Shown one piece after another: positions 1 to 7,910 of a stretch of 64,000 nt of DNA. Origin of the DNA: Anaerobacillus arseniciselenatis. Its GTDB lineage: Bacteria > Bacillota > Bacilli > Bacillales > Anaerobacillaceae. The stretch spans positions 60,459 to 124,458 of the forward strand of contig NZ_MLQQ01000013.1 of assembly GCF_001865995.1 (NCBI RefSeq), given 5' to 3'. Within the stretch, counting starts at the first letter, position 1, and every line of letters begins with the position of its first letter. The notes beneath the pieces are model-generated. The model was not told the origin of the DNA and made no database searches. It worked only from the letters and a program-made list of their open reading frames with translations. Made by a program: the position numbers and the translations under genes.

Positions 1-458
1 GTAAGGCCGTTTTCTTTTGGCAGTCTAGATTGTTACACAAAGATAGGTTGTGGAAAAGGGTCTTGCAAGAAGGGCACCAAATAGGAGCACATTCGATAAA
101 TCATAAAAACCTAGCCAAGCTAACAAAGGAACAACAATATAAGCAGATAAAAAATAGTATTGATAAGATTGAACAGATCACAGGTAAAGAGGTTAACTAT
201 TTTAGGCCGCCTTTTGGTCAATACAATGAAGATACAATGTCCATTTTAGTTGACCTAGATGTAGTTCCAATCATGTGGGAGATATCGTCCTTTGATTGGG
301 AGAATAAAGCAACACCTACTAAAATCGTCTGTAATGTAGCTAATAATACTAGAGATGGTTCTATTATTCTAATGCATGAATTAGAACAGACAGTAGCGAT
401 TCTCCCAGACCTGATTGATCGGATTAGAGAAATGAGATATGACTTTACTTTGTTATAG
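1..458 (+). CDS. Polysaccharide deacetylase (NodB domain), C-terminal part
   Basis: The reading frame is open to the left edge (first full codon at base 3), so this is the 3' part of a longer gene. The visible part matches the second half of the NodB/CE4 deacetylase domain: a 'KAVFFW' strand, the metal-binding H-S-x-x-H motif (HSINH), the RPPFGQYN motif, a D-W motif in 'SSFDW', and the closing 'GSIILMHE' strand with its conserved His. CE4 enzymes remove N-acetyl groups from peptidoglycan or chitin-like polymers outside the membrane. Any signal peptide would lie upstream of the window. The substrate cannot be told from this part. Confidence 0.85.
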   Translation, partial: KAVFFWQSRLLHKDRLWKRVLQEGHQIGAHSINHKNLAKLTKEQQYKQIKNSIDKIEQITGKEVNYFRPPFGQYNEDTMSILVDLDVVPIMWEISSFDWENKATPTKIVCNVANNTRDGSIILMHELEQTVAILPDLIDRIREMRYDFTLL

Positions 459-508
459 AAATCACGGTATATAATGGTTTGAAGAATTGTTAACCAGGAG
501 GCGTAAGA

Positions 509-1627
509 ATGAAGAAAGTATATTTAGATTACAATGCTAGTACACCAATTGCATCAGAGGTACGTGAAGCAATGCTGCCTTTTTTTGAAAGTCATTATGG
601 TAATCCCTCTGCTATGCATTTTGAGGGTATTCAAGCAAAACAAGCGGTAGAGAATGCGAGAAAACAAGTGGCAAGTCTTCTGCAATGCCAACCAAATGAA
701 ATCATCTTTACGAGTGGTGGAAGTGAATCAAATAATCATGTATTAAAAGGTGTATTTACTACTTTTAGAAACAAAGGAAATCATATTATTACTACAACTA
801 TTGAACATCCAGCTATCATGAATCCTTGTCGTTTTCTTGAGTCACTAGGGGCTAAGGTTACTTATGTAACAGTTGACCAAAACGGAAAGATAAATCCTAA
901 TGACATTAAAAATGCTATTACTGAAGAAACAATTTTAATCACAGTAATGCATTCAAATAATGAAGTGGGAACGGTCCAACCGATTAGAGAAATAGGTAGG
1001 CTTGCTAAAAAGCATGACATTTTGTTTCATACAGATGCCTCACAATCGGTTGGTAAAATACCAATGGATGTAAATGATCTTAAAGTTGATTTCTTAACAA
1101 TTGCTGGACATAAGCTATATGCCCCCAAAGGAATTGGAGCGCTTTATATTCGTGGCGGGATAGAGATTGAGCCGTTAATGCATGGAGCTGGTCATGAGGG
1201 TGGGAGAAGAGCAGGTACAGAAAATGTTGTATTAGCGGTTGGATTAGGGGAAGCGTGTGAATTAGCAAATAAAAGCATGCCTAGAAATGAGGATATTCTT
1301 AAGTTAAGAAATTATTTTTGGGATCAACTACAGAAAAACTTTAATGAAAATATTGTTGTTAATGGGAACCTAAAGGGTATCTTACCTAATACATTAAACG
1401 TTAGCTTTCTTGGAAAAATTGGAGAAGAGGTTTTAGCACAGGTGCCTGACCTAGCGGCTTCGACTGGATCTGCTTGTCATTCTGGCAAAGTTATGCTTTC
1501 ACCTGTTTTAAAAGCAATGGGAATTACTGAGCATGTTGGAAAAGGAACAATTCGTTTTAGTTTAGGTAGATATACAACGAAAGAAGAAATTGATAGAGCC
1601 ATATATTTATTGAGAACAACTGTTTAG
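509..1627 (+). CDS. Cysteine desulfurase, NifS/IscS family
   Basis: A PLP-dependent class V aminotransferase fold protein of 372 residues, usual for the family. It should take sulfur from L-cysteine to form an enzyme persulfide for Fe-S cluster or thio-cofactor assembly. Visible motifs are the N-terminal 'YLDYNASTP', the 'TSGGSESNN' cofactor loop, 'HTDASQSVGK', the PLP lysine in 'AGHKLYAPKG', 'GRRAGTENV', and the catalytic Cys loop 'STGSACHSG'. A good ribosome site (AGGAGG) precedes the ATG. The gene stands alone between a deacetylase and a methyltransferase, with no iscU or thiI partner beside it, so the sulfur acceptor is unknown. Confidence 0.93.
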   Translation: MKKVYLDYNASTPIASEVREAMLPFFESHYGNPSAMHFEGIQAKQAVENARKQVASLLQCQPNEIIFTSGGSESNNHVLKGVFTTFRNKGNHIITTTIEHPAIMNPCRFLESLGAKVTYVTVDQNGKINPNDIKNAITEETILITVMHSNNEVGTVQPIREIGRLAKKHDILFHTDASQSVGKIPMDVNDLKVDFLTIAGHKLYAPKGIGALYIRGGIEIEPLMHGAGHEGGRRAGTENVVLAVGLGEACELANKSMPRNEDILKLRNYFWDQLQKNFNENIVVNGNLKGILPNTLNVSFLGKIGEEVLAQVPDLAASTGSACHSGKVMLSPVLKAMGITEHVGKGTIRFSLGRYTTKEEIDRAIYLLRTTV

Positions 1628-1666
1628 TAATTGAAATTCATTTGTTAATAGGGAGGGTCAAGAAAG

Positions 1667-2347
1667 ATGGCTTTATTTGATATGAAAGCATCTACTTACG
1701 ATGATTGGTGTGTAACTCCTTTGGGTGGATTCGTTGATTTTATTGAAAAGAATTTAATGAAAGAAGTGGCTGAGCTAAAACAAAATGAAAAAGTTTTAGA
1801 CCTTGGATGTGGCACTGGAGCTTATTCTTATTGGTTATTAGGTGAAGGACTTCATGTAACTGGAATAGATATCTCTGATCGAATGTTAGAAATGGCAAGA
1901 ACTAAACCTGAATCTAATAAAATTCATTTTATTCAAGGGGATGTTCATACACTTCCATTTTCTAATGAAACCTTCGACTTAATCATTTCAAATATTACTT
2001 TAGAATTTACTGAAAATCCTAATAAAGTTTTTAATGAAGTAATGCGTGTATTAAAAGATGGTGGGCGTTTCGTTTGTGGATTTATTGGAAAAGAAAGTGA
2101 TTGGGGTCAACTGTATGAAGATAAAGGAAAAAATGATGAATCAAGTGTCTTTTCAAATGCACAATTATTTAATATTGACGATGTAAGAAAATTAAGTAGT
2201 GTTCCTCCTGTAGAATTGAAATATGCTTTATATGTGGGCATGAAGGAGTTTATAAATATAGATCAAGCGAAATCCCTTGAAGAAGAAAGGAAAATAACCT
2301 ATTCAAATAATAAAGCTGGGTATATGGTAGCTAAATGGATAAAATAA
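1667..2347 (+). CDS. Class I SAM-dependent methyltransferase
   Basis: A 226-residue cytosolic protein with the Rossmann-like methyltransferase core. Motif I is 'VLDLGCGTGAYSYWL' near residues 45-60, the acidic end of strand 2 is 'VTGIDISDRML', and post-I 'IQGDVHTLPF' and motif II 'FDLIISNITLEF' follow. This is the Methyltransf_11/UbiE-like group. The substrate cannot be assigned. It begins 40 bp after the desulfurase with its own AGGGAGG site and may be co-transcribed with it. A stretch without intact genes follows. Confidence 0.88.
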   Translation: MALFDMKASTYDDWCVTPLGGFVDFIEKNLMKEVAELKQNEKVLDLGCGTGAYSYWLLGEGLHVTGIDISDRMLEMARTKPESNKIHFIQGDVHTLPFSNETFDLIISNITLEFTENPNKVFNEVMRVLKDGGRFVCGFIGKESDWGQLYEDKGKNDESSVFSNAQLFNIDDVRKLSSVPPVELKYALYVGMKEFINIDQAKSLEEERKITYSNNKAGYMVAKWIK

Positions 2348-2460
2348 TAATCGCATATTGAAGTAATAGGACAACCTTCTAGAAATTCGCTTGTTCTTTT
2401 TCTTATTAAATTTGTTAATGGTGTACAGAAGTATAAGGTTTAAACTAGCACTCATTGATG

Positions 2461-2534
2461 CACAGTACAACGATACTGTTCAACAGACATACAACGGCTG
2501 ATCCACACATTATAAGGGTAGGATCAGCTTTTTT
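2461..2534. repeat. Dispersed core-plus-terminator repeat, copy 1
   Basis: The core CACAGTACAACGATACTGTT at 2461-2480 recurs at 9161 and, with changes, at 22614. It is followed by a hairpin with GCTGATCC (2497-2504) pairing with GGATCAGC (2521-2528) and then a T tract, which is a good intrinsic terminator. The hairpin sequence differs in the three copies while pairing is kept. It may be the tail of a mobile element or a small RNA. Confidence 0.6.
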
Positions 2535-2652
2535 ATTTTTTAAAGGTGTCTAAAAGTTTTAAGTTTTAGACGGTAATTTAAAGAGGTGTTATTATGCTCA
2601 TTTTTTATGCTAACAATTATCTAAAAGTTAGTCTGAACCTAAATGTGTTGAA

Positions 2653-2778
2653 ATGGTGAATAGAAAAGGTAAAAGAGGTTGTCTTCTTCGCCATTTTGTA
2701 GAGGAATACGATGCGTTTATGGCTAAAGAAGGAGGCGTTTCATTAACGGAGTTGGTTGTAGAATATCAAGAGTTGTAA
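2653..2778 (+). pseudogene. Short open frame, probably a gene remnant
   Basis: A 41-residue frame starting ATG-GTG and rich in charged residues, with 'NRKGKRGCLLRHFVEEYDAF' inside. There is no convincing ribosome site, and it lies among other decayed genes. I do not recognise the family. It is listed only as a possible remnant. Confidence 0.2.
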
Positions 2779-2844
2779 TCCTGTGAATGGAAGAACTTAG
2801 AGCTCATTCATGAGGCTCAAGTTCCGTTATAAGGATTGATCATC

Positions 2845-3035
2845 ATCTAACATCTCTCGAATATAGCGATTTAATTGAAATAAACCTCTACTTCCTTTTT
2901 ACCTTTTCCAACTTCATTGCTGACCGTATTGACCAGTTAATACAATTTAGATATAACGAAACGACTTCTCCAATTCGACACCCTGTTGAAAACATAAACT
3001 CAAATAAGAATTTCTCCAATGAGGTTTGACAAAAT
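2845..3035 (-). pseudogene. Tyrosine recombinase (integrase) remnant
   Basis: On the minus strand, broken frames give 'FEFMFSTGCRIGEVVSL' followed by 'VGKGKKEVEVYFN'. These are the box I region, with the catalytic Arg in 'TGCRIGE', and the beta-hairpin containing the 'GKGxKER' Lys motif of XerC/D-like integrases. The pieces are in different frames and stops intervene, so the gene is dead. A second integrase remnant lies at 6246-6800. Confidence 0.6.
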
Positions 3036-3400
3036 TGCCTTAAATGTTAAATTTCTGGTTGCGTTAAAAACTTCGGGATCCACTTCTCCACTTTCGATTT
3101 CTTTATCTTTCTTAATTGCTCGGTTTATATGGATATAACTTTCTTCATGTAAACGATGGAAAAAAGGACGAATTAATGAAACATGGGGTGCAAGACTTGA
3201 TGGTTTAAATCCTTCGTTGAATGTAGCTAAGTGATCTTTAATTCCTTGTATTGTCGTGTCGATTTGAATGTTGACATCTTGGAAGTGACGAATTAAAGGT
3301 TTGCTTGAAGACGTAGGCTTTAAGTGTAATGTGAAAATCCTACATTTCGCTTTTCTGCTTTGTAATCTTCCCGCGCATTGGTTAGTACGTACGATAAATC
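3010..3400 (-). pseudogene. Remnant of an unrecognised coding sequence
   Basis: A minus-strand open stretch of about 105 codons reads in one frame ('RHFQDVNIQIDTTIQGIKDH', 'RPFFHRLHEESYIHINRAI') and runs into the integrase remnant without a clear border. It has protein-like composition but no start or ribosome site that I can support. I do not recognise the family. The two remnants look like a deletion fusion. Confidence 0.35.
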
Positions 3401-3862
3401 CCTTGATTCTAATACATTTTATCTAGGTCTCCCGTTAGAAAATGAGGATTATTGCTCAACTTCCCTAGTCTCCTAACGATTATGAATGGGAATTCTTAAA
3501 ATCCCCTAAAATAGCTTGACGTGTGTTGGTGTAGACCGTAATCAACCACAGAAATAATGATAGTAAATTAAAAGGAGAAAGTATTAGTTGGAAATGAAGG
3601 GACCCATGGATTCTTTTTTTGAGAACTAGATATAACTTAACTTTTAACTTGATGAATATTTTCATCAACCGAAATGAATTTCATAGAAGTTTGAAGATGA
3701 TAGATCATAAACCTTGATTTTACTATGTTTCCAGGAAAATCAGTAAAATACTATAAATAGTATAGTATAACTAAGTTTACATAAAGTTGTAAATTTAATA
3801 AATATGTACTTGAAGGAGGGTAGTAGAACCGTCATTATTTAAAAAACTTAGGAGGAGATAAT
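3401..3862. other. Intergenic, AT-rich, no gene supported
   Basis: Apart from the promoter and leader of the gene at 3863 (AT-rich block around 3740-3800, GAAGGAGGGT at 3810-3822 and AGGAGG before the ATG), I see nothing convincing. The short open frames here lack ribosome sites. Confidence 0.4.
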
Positions 3863-5254
3863 ATGAATTTAAAGAGTCTAAAAATCTTATTGGTATTGTT
3901 ATTGTTATTCACAACGTTTTCACCTACGCTTGCATCGAATGATAAGGGGACTAAAATTAATGGAAAGTATGAAGTAATAAAAGAAATAATTAGTGATGCT
4001 ATTACTGCAAAAAAAGGTAACGAGGAGTTTCTGGGCATTAAGGGAAAACCTAAAAATATCTTCTTAATTCCTAATCTAGATATTAAAGATAAAATGGTTG
4101 ATGGTATTATTTATGGAGAAGTTACAGGTAATGTAGTAGTAAAATTGGAAAATAGAGCTATTAATTTAAATGTTAATGGGGACCTTGAAAAATTTGAAGT
4201 TAATAATTCAGAGACATATTTTGGACCACTACACGCAACTTTAAAGCATAAAGGAGAAGAATACCCGGCATATCTAGGATTTTTCTATGATTTAACTAAC
4301 GACGATGTTACGAGTTCTTTAACTATTGGATATATAGATGCATCAGTTGGTAATGCTCATATTATGTTTGGTGACATAAGTACTAATTATAAAGCTACAA
4401 TGGATCTCATTTTTGAAAGACGTGAAAAAGAGCAATCATCTTATGAATCTGATTTCGATGATCAAACTAAAGTAAATGATGAGAAAGAAGAACAAGTTTT
4501 TAGTATCATGAGTACTGCTGAATATAATTATAAGGCAGGTGGGCATGTTCATACGTTAAACAACACTACAGTCGGAAGTGGAACAAATAATACTTGGGTA
4601 TTATATGGTTTTGTTTACGCACAAGATGGTAATTTAGGTGGAGGAAGAACAGGAAACGGCTATGTTCATTTAAATTCATATACGAATTCAAAGAATGTTG
4701 AAAGATACGTAACTTCTTTAGGGGGGAGAGACGTTGATGCTTACGTAGACAAGATATTTATTGATTACGAGGCAAGAAACTCTACATTAAATAATGTTAA
4801 CCTTTGGACAAATGATACTTGGCGACTAGATTGGTGGAACCCACAGGCTTCTCAAAAAATTAGTTCAATGAGTATGAGTGTTAAAAATTTACAAGGTACT
4901 CTAGTAACACTTCTAATAAATGGGTTTATTGCTGCTCATAATAGTAGTTTACCTGTAAGTGTAGCAACAACAACTTATGGTGGTAAAACGAAAAAGGTTT
5001 CCCATACATTTAATATGCGTTTAAGTAATGACTCAGATTTTAGCACCACTAGTTGGTCTGCTGAACCTACTTATACTTCAAATAATGGAAGAGGTGTAGG
5101 AACAAAATATGAGTATAGAAGTGATTTAGGTGGTGCAAGAGGTACGACGGTTGCACGATTTAGGGCAAATTGGTTAGTATCAAGTTCTACTAATTATTAT
5201 CAAGGATATTATGGATCAACGACATTAGAAAGAGCTATTGTTTTAGACTTGTAA
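3863..5254 (+). CDS. Secreted protein of unknown function
   Basis: A 463-residue protein with a clear Sec signal peptide (Lys-rich start, hydrophobic run of about 14 residues, 'SPTLAS' cleavage area near residue 24), preceded by an AGGAGG site. The mature part is rich in Asn, Ser, Thr, Gly and Tyr, looks beta-rich, and has no cysteine that I can find. The segment around residues 190-215 is acidic and probably a flexible linker ('RREKEQSSYESDFDDQTK'). It separates an N-terminal domain from a larger C-terminal domain ending in 'TTLERAIVLDL'. I recognise no family. A small N-anchored protein starts 51 bp downstream and may be its partner. Its surroundings are decayed mobile DNA. Confidence 0.8.
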   Translation: MNLKSLKILLVLLLLFTTFSPTLASNDKGTKINGKYEVIKEIISDAITAKKGNEEFLGIKGKPKNIFLIPNLDIKDKMVDGIIYGEVTGNVVVKLENRAINLNVNGDLEKFEVNNSETYFGPLHATLKHKGEEYPAYLGFFYDLTNDDVTSSLTIGYIDASVGNAHIMFGDISTNYKATMDLIFERREKEQSSYESDFDDQTKVNDEKEEQVFSIMSTAEYNYKAGGHVHTLNNTTVGSGTNNTWVLYGFVYAQDGNLGGGRTGNGYVHLNSYTNSKNVERYVTSLGGRDVDAYVDKIFIDYEARNSTLNNVNLWTNDTWRLDWWNPQASQKISSMSMSVKNLQGTLVTLLINGFIAAHNSSLPVSVATTTYGGKTKKVSHTFNMRLSNDSDFSTTSWSAEPTYTSNNGRGVGTKYEYRSDLGGARGTTVARFRANWLVSSSTNYYQGYYGSTTLERAIVLDL

Positions 5255-5305
5255 GGAATTGTATACTCTTAATTAAGACTAAAGCCTAGTGGAGAGGAAT
5301 TTTTT

Positions 5306-5821
5306 ATGGTATCAAAAAAATTTTTTATAAATATTGTTATATATCTACTAATACTATGCAATATCCCACTATATTATCTATATACTCAAAAAAATACTGA
5401 ATCAGAAATCCGTCTAGTAGCTCTCTATAATTTATACGAAGGTGGATTATATGCTGATGTTCATTTGACTAACGTGCTAAATTTATCAGACAAGAAACAC
5501 TTGCTATATGCCTACGCAGATTTATATAGTGCTTTAAAAGCACATAGACATTTTATTATTATGCTAGGTATAGATACTGAGGAAGATGTAATTGGCTTTT
5601 ATAGTAATATGATAAAAACATGGATAGAACAGGATATTCTTCCTTCTGATGAAGTGTTGCAAAGCGCTATTACAGACATTAACATGATTAGAGATACCTT
5701 ATGGCGTTGGGAAGAAACACCTGGGAAACATAAAGCGGCTAATATTTTTGGTTGGGATAAGAATGCATATGAAGAAAATATAAAACAACTAAAGGGAAAT
5801 TTACTGCTTTTTTCAGAATAA
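5306..5821 (+). CDS. Small membrane-anchored protein, unknown
   Basis: A 171-residue protein with one N-terminal hydrophobic segment (about residues 7-25) and no lipobox, so probably an uncleaved anchor with the rest outside the membrane. The remainder looks alpha-helical ('HLLYAYADLYSALKAHRHF') with a Trp-rich stretch ('IRDTLWRWEETPG'). It starts 51 bp after the secreted protein with GGAGAGG as ribosome site, so the two are probably one operon. I do not recognise the family. A chaperone, immunity or sensor partner of the upstream protein is possible but is inference. Confidence 0.7.
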   Translation: MVSKKFFINIVIYLLILCNIPLYYLYTQKNTESEIRLVALYNLYEGGLYADVHLTNVLNLSDKKHLLYAYADLYSALKAHRHFIIMLGIDTEEDVIGFYSNMIKTWIEQDILPSDEVLQSAITDINMIRDTLWRWEETPGKHKAANIFGWDKNAYEENIKQLKGNLLLFSE

Positions 5822-5867
5822 ATAAAGTAGGTAAAGTATCGCAAAAATGCCTTTCTAAAAAATTTTT

Positions 5868-5933
5868 AACGTCCTTTGGTCCGTTGTTCCATTCCTTGTT
5901 GGAACCAATGGTTCAATGGGCGTTTTTTGTTGT
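5868..5933 (+). terminator. Possible terminator after the secreted-protein pair
   Basis: Interrupted inverted repeats, including GTTCCA/TGGAAC and CCATT/AATGG, are followed by a T-rich run at about 5926-5932. It is a plausible but imperfect hairpin. Confidence 0.4.
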
Positions 5934-5962
5934 TACTAAAGAAAAGAGAGAGTAATTATGTT

Positions 5963-6085
5963 GGCACACCGAGCGTTACACGTAAGTACCGACCTAAAAG
6001 ACTAAGAGAGGTAGTTGGGCAGGAACATATAGTTCAGACCATTCGAAATGCGTTTTTCAAGATTCGCTATCTCATGCTTATTGTT
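5963..6085 (+). pseudogene. dnaX N-terminal fragment
   Basis: The frame reads 'RKYRPKRLREVVGQEHIVQ' followed by 'TIRNAFF' and, after a frameshift, 'LSHAY'. This is the start of DNA polymerase III tau/gamma ('YRPxxFxDVVGQEHVxxTLxNAL...SHAYLFSGPRG'). It breaks off before the Walker A motif. A scrap of a housekeeping gene inside mobile-element debris suggests it was carried there by recombination. RarA and RuvB have a related start, but the SHAY piece favours DnaX. Confidence 0.55.
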
Positions 6086-6218
6086 GAGTCACAATATAGT
6101 TATGACCGTCAAGTAGAATTAAACGCTTTCTGCTAATAAATCCCCCCCCATATCCCGTGCCAATTTACTCTTATTTACTTTCATCTTTAAACTCTCCAAC
6201 AACATGTTTAATATAGGA

Positions 6219-6259
6219 AAATCTAAACACATTTAATTTCGATATTTGTGTTTAGATTT
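6219..6259. repeat. Perfect 13-bp inverted repeat
   Basis: AAATCTAAACACA at 6219-6231 pairs with TGTGTTTAGATTT at 6247-6259. There is no T tract. It lies at the left border of the integrase remnant and may be an old element end. Confidence 0.6.
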
Positions 6260-6800
6260 AGCTGTATCTGCATTACCAAAAGAATATTATGCAGATAAAC
6301 TATCGCAATTGAAAGATTTTATTGTTAATAAAACTCCCTATGTCTTTGTAAACGAGAAAGGACGAAAGAAACGAACCACTCCTTTGATGCAAAAAACTAT
6401 GGATATTTACAGGGTATATGTAAAATAAATTCCGTATGATCTATAACCCTGACGATTATTATTCTAATGTTATACATCGTGGTGAAAAGATGCAAAGTCA
6501 GATGATAATGTTGCCAAATTCATAAGTGAAATTCCCTAAACAAGCACGGGGGAAATGTTCGAAAGTCCCACGTAAAGTCCGTCCACATATGTCCAGAAGA
6601 AGTAGGGCAATGCATTGTACAGAAATGGTATGCGTTACCACTAATTTCGGAATTCCTCGGGCATGAGGATCTTGAAACTACTTTGATCTATGCTTCCGCT
6701 GATACTGAAATGAAAAGAAAATCTATCGAAAAAGCAACTATTAACCTTGCTATAGGTAAGGGGAAGATAAGATATGACACGAAGGTTTTATCGGTTAAAA
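6246..6800 (+). pseudogene. Tyrosine recombinase (integrase) pseudogene
   Basis: A first piece contains 'KGRKKRTTPLMQKTMDIY', the beta-hairpin Lys region of a phage-type integrase. After frame changes come 'RPHMSRRSRAMH', where HxxR has become RxxR, and 'LISEFLGHEDLETTLIYA' with the third-box His and the active-site Tyr. The tail 'ADTEMKRKSIEKAT' is typical of integrases found in Bacillaceae transposon clusters. Frameshifts and the loss of the box II His show it is inactive. Confidence 0.75.
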
Positions 6801-6870
6801 TAATTTGGAGATCTAAATTATTCCGACTAATAAATAAGGTGACTATTGTTAAATTACAAGACCTCATAAA

Positions 6871-6899
6871 AAATCGGAATAAGGCTTCTATTCCGATTT
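6871..6899. terminator. Perfect 11-bp stem-loop between remnants
   Basis: AAATCGGAATA pairs with TATTCCGATTT over a 7-base loop. It lies between the integrase pseudogene and the inverted IS66 remnant and could terminate transcription in both directions. Confidence 0.5.
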
Positions 6900-7135
6900 C
6901 AGAATAAGCAACCAGCGTAATTGTCGGTAACTAATATTCATTGTGAATGGAATGATTCGTTGATCTGGCCATTCGAATGTTGTTCGTCGCTCTAAATGGC
7001 CATAGTGAAGCCAAAATCCGTTTGTTTCCCATTGGATTTTAATTTTGTTACGTTTTCGATTACAAAAAACAAAGAGACAGGGTGAGAAAGGATCGAAACC
7101 TAAATCCTTCCTTACCAAAAACGCCACCCATCAAT
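6888..7135 (-). pseudogene. IS66-family tnpB remnant
   Basis: The minus frame reads 'GFDPFSPCLFVFCNRKRNKI', then 'NGFWLHYGHLERRTTFEWP' and 'SYRQLRWLL'. This is the signature of IS66 TnpB (Orf2: 'DPFSxxLFVFCNRxRxKIKxLxWExNGFWLxYxRLExGxFxWP'). The start is missing and the end is worn. It follows a tnpA remnant in the usual IS66 order. Confidence 0.8.
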
Positions 7136-7228
7136 AGATTTTTCGTAAATCATTATGACCTCGAGTGATAAAAGACTCGTTTAATATTCTTTTCAGTTAT
7201 CATGTTGATTTCAGTGCGTTTACGACAT

Positions 7229-7520
7229 TTATAATAAATTAGGATAAAATTGGTTTTTATTTATAATCGAAGTGGAGGCATCAATGATAATCATTAAGGA
7301 GCTATTTTCCAAAGTCGGCTTCTCAGCAACTTCAATTGATACCTATTGTGAAGGAGCTCTTGTTTTATGGTTGGATAATATTTCTCTAACCAATACCGTA
7401 ATTGATGAACTTTCAGATCATTTTCGTTACACGAGCTATTCATGCTTTGACCACTTTTTTTAAAGTCAGCCACTCGAGCTTTCCGCTGTTCCCTAAATTT
7501 TTTAATTTCTTTTTTGAAAT
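7229..7520 (-). pseudogene. IS66-family tnpA remnant
   Basis: The minus frame reads 'KKEIKKFREQRKARVADFKK', then 'SGQSMNSSCNENDLKVHQLRYWL', the helix-turn-helix protein TnpA (Orf1) of IS66 elements. After a frameshift the C-terminal 'SSLMIIIDASTSIINKNQF' ends at a TAA. It lies directly upstream of the tnpB remnant. No tnpC follows on the left, so the element is a truncated relic. Confidence 0.7.
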
Positions 7521-7527
7521 AGCAGAA

Positions 7528-7556
7528 CCTCCTTAAATTAATGCTTTAAGGAGATT
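7528..7556. terminator. Imperfect palindrome downstream of the peptide gene
   Basis: CTCCTTAAA and TTTAAGGAG pair across an AT-rich loop at about 7530-7554. On the minus strand it lies about 55 bp past the peptide stop and just before the IS66 remnant, and could act as a weak terminator. Confidence 0.35.
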
Positions 7557-7607
7557 GTTGCATATGAAATATCTATGAAAATGTGTGAAATATTTAACGC
7601 TTACTGC

Positions 7608-7721
7608 TTACATATGAACGTATGGCAAACCATTAGGCTTTACTGCTTCTGCTGCTGAAACTGAAGTGTTTGTTACCAAAATCCCAAGGATTAATATTGT
7701 TACTATAAATAATTTTTTCAC
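7608..7721 (-). CDS. Small exported peptide, probable quorum-sensing pro-peptide
   Basis: A 37-residue frame starting GTG, with a consensus AGGAGG 9 bases upstream. It starts VKKLFIVTILILGILVTNTS, a signal peptide with a Lys pair and a hydrophobic core. A 'VSAAEA' cleavage zone follows and the short tail is VKPNGLPYVHM. It is divergent from, and 189 bp away from, a PlcR-like HTH-TPR regulator. RRNPP regulators respond to such exported, processed and re-imported peptides. The LPY near the C-terminus recalls the LPFEF-type PapR signals of the B. cereus group. In PlcR/PapR the peptide gene is downstream on the same strand, so this divergent layout is unusual. The function is inferred from context. 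Confidence 0.6.
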   Translation of the reverse strand: MKKLFIVTILILGILVTNTSVSAAEAVKPNGLPYVHM

Positions 7722-7785
7722 TTTTTTGTTCCTCCTAAATCTTCAATTTATTTTTGTTTGACCATAGTATTACATAGATAAAAAA

Positions 7786-7812
7786 AGTGTGTTTTTTCCA
7801 AAAACAGACACT
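7786..7812. promoter_or_regulatory. Inverted repeat between divergent peptide and regulator genes
   Basis: AGTGT...TTTTT and AAAAACAGACACT form an imperfect palindrome in the divergent intergenic region, about 65 bp from the peptide start and 100 bp from the regulator start. The position suits a regulator operator. It does not match the classic PlcR box TATGnAnnnnTnCATA. Confidence 0.35.
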
Positions 7813-7910
7813 ATACAAGATTAGCGCGCTTATATATTATTTATCTTGTAGGATCTTGTTGAATGATGAAAATATACATCAAGAGTGGTATTTGAGAAGG
7901 GGGAATTGAG

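Noticed and set aside
3480..3668. 62-codon minus-strand frame
   Set aside because: It has no ribosome site and no recognisable protein features beyond a chance hydrophobic run.
7272..7463. 63-codon plus-strand frame
   Set aside because: It overlaps the clear minus-strand IS66 tnpA remnant, and its start has no convincing ribosome site.
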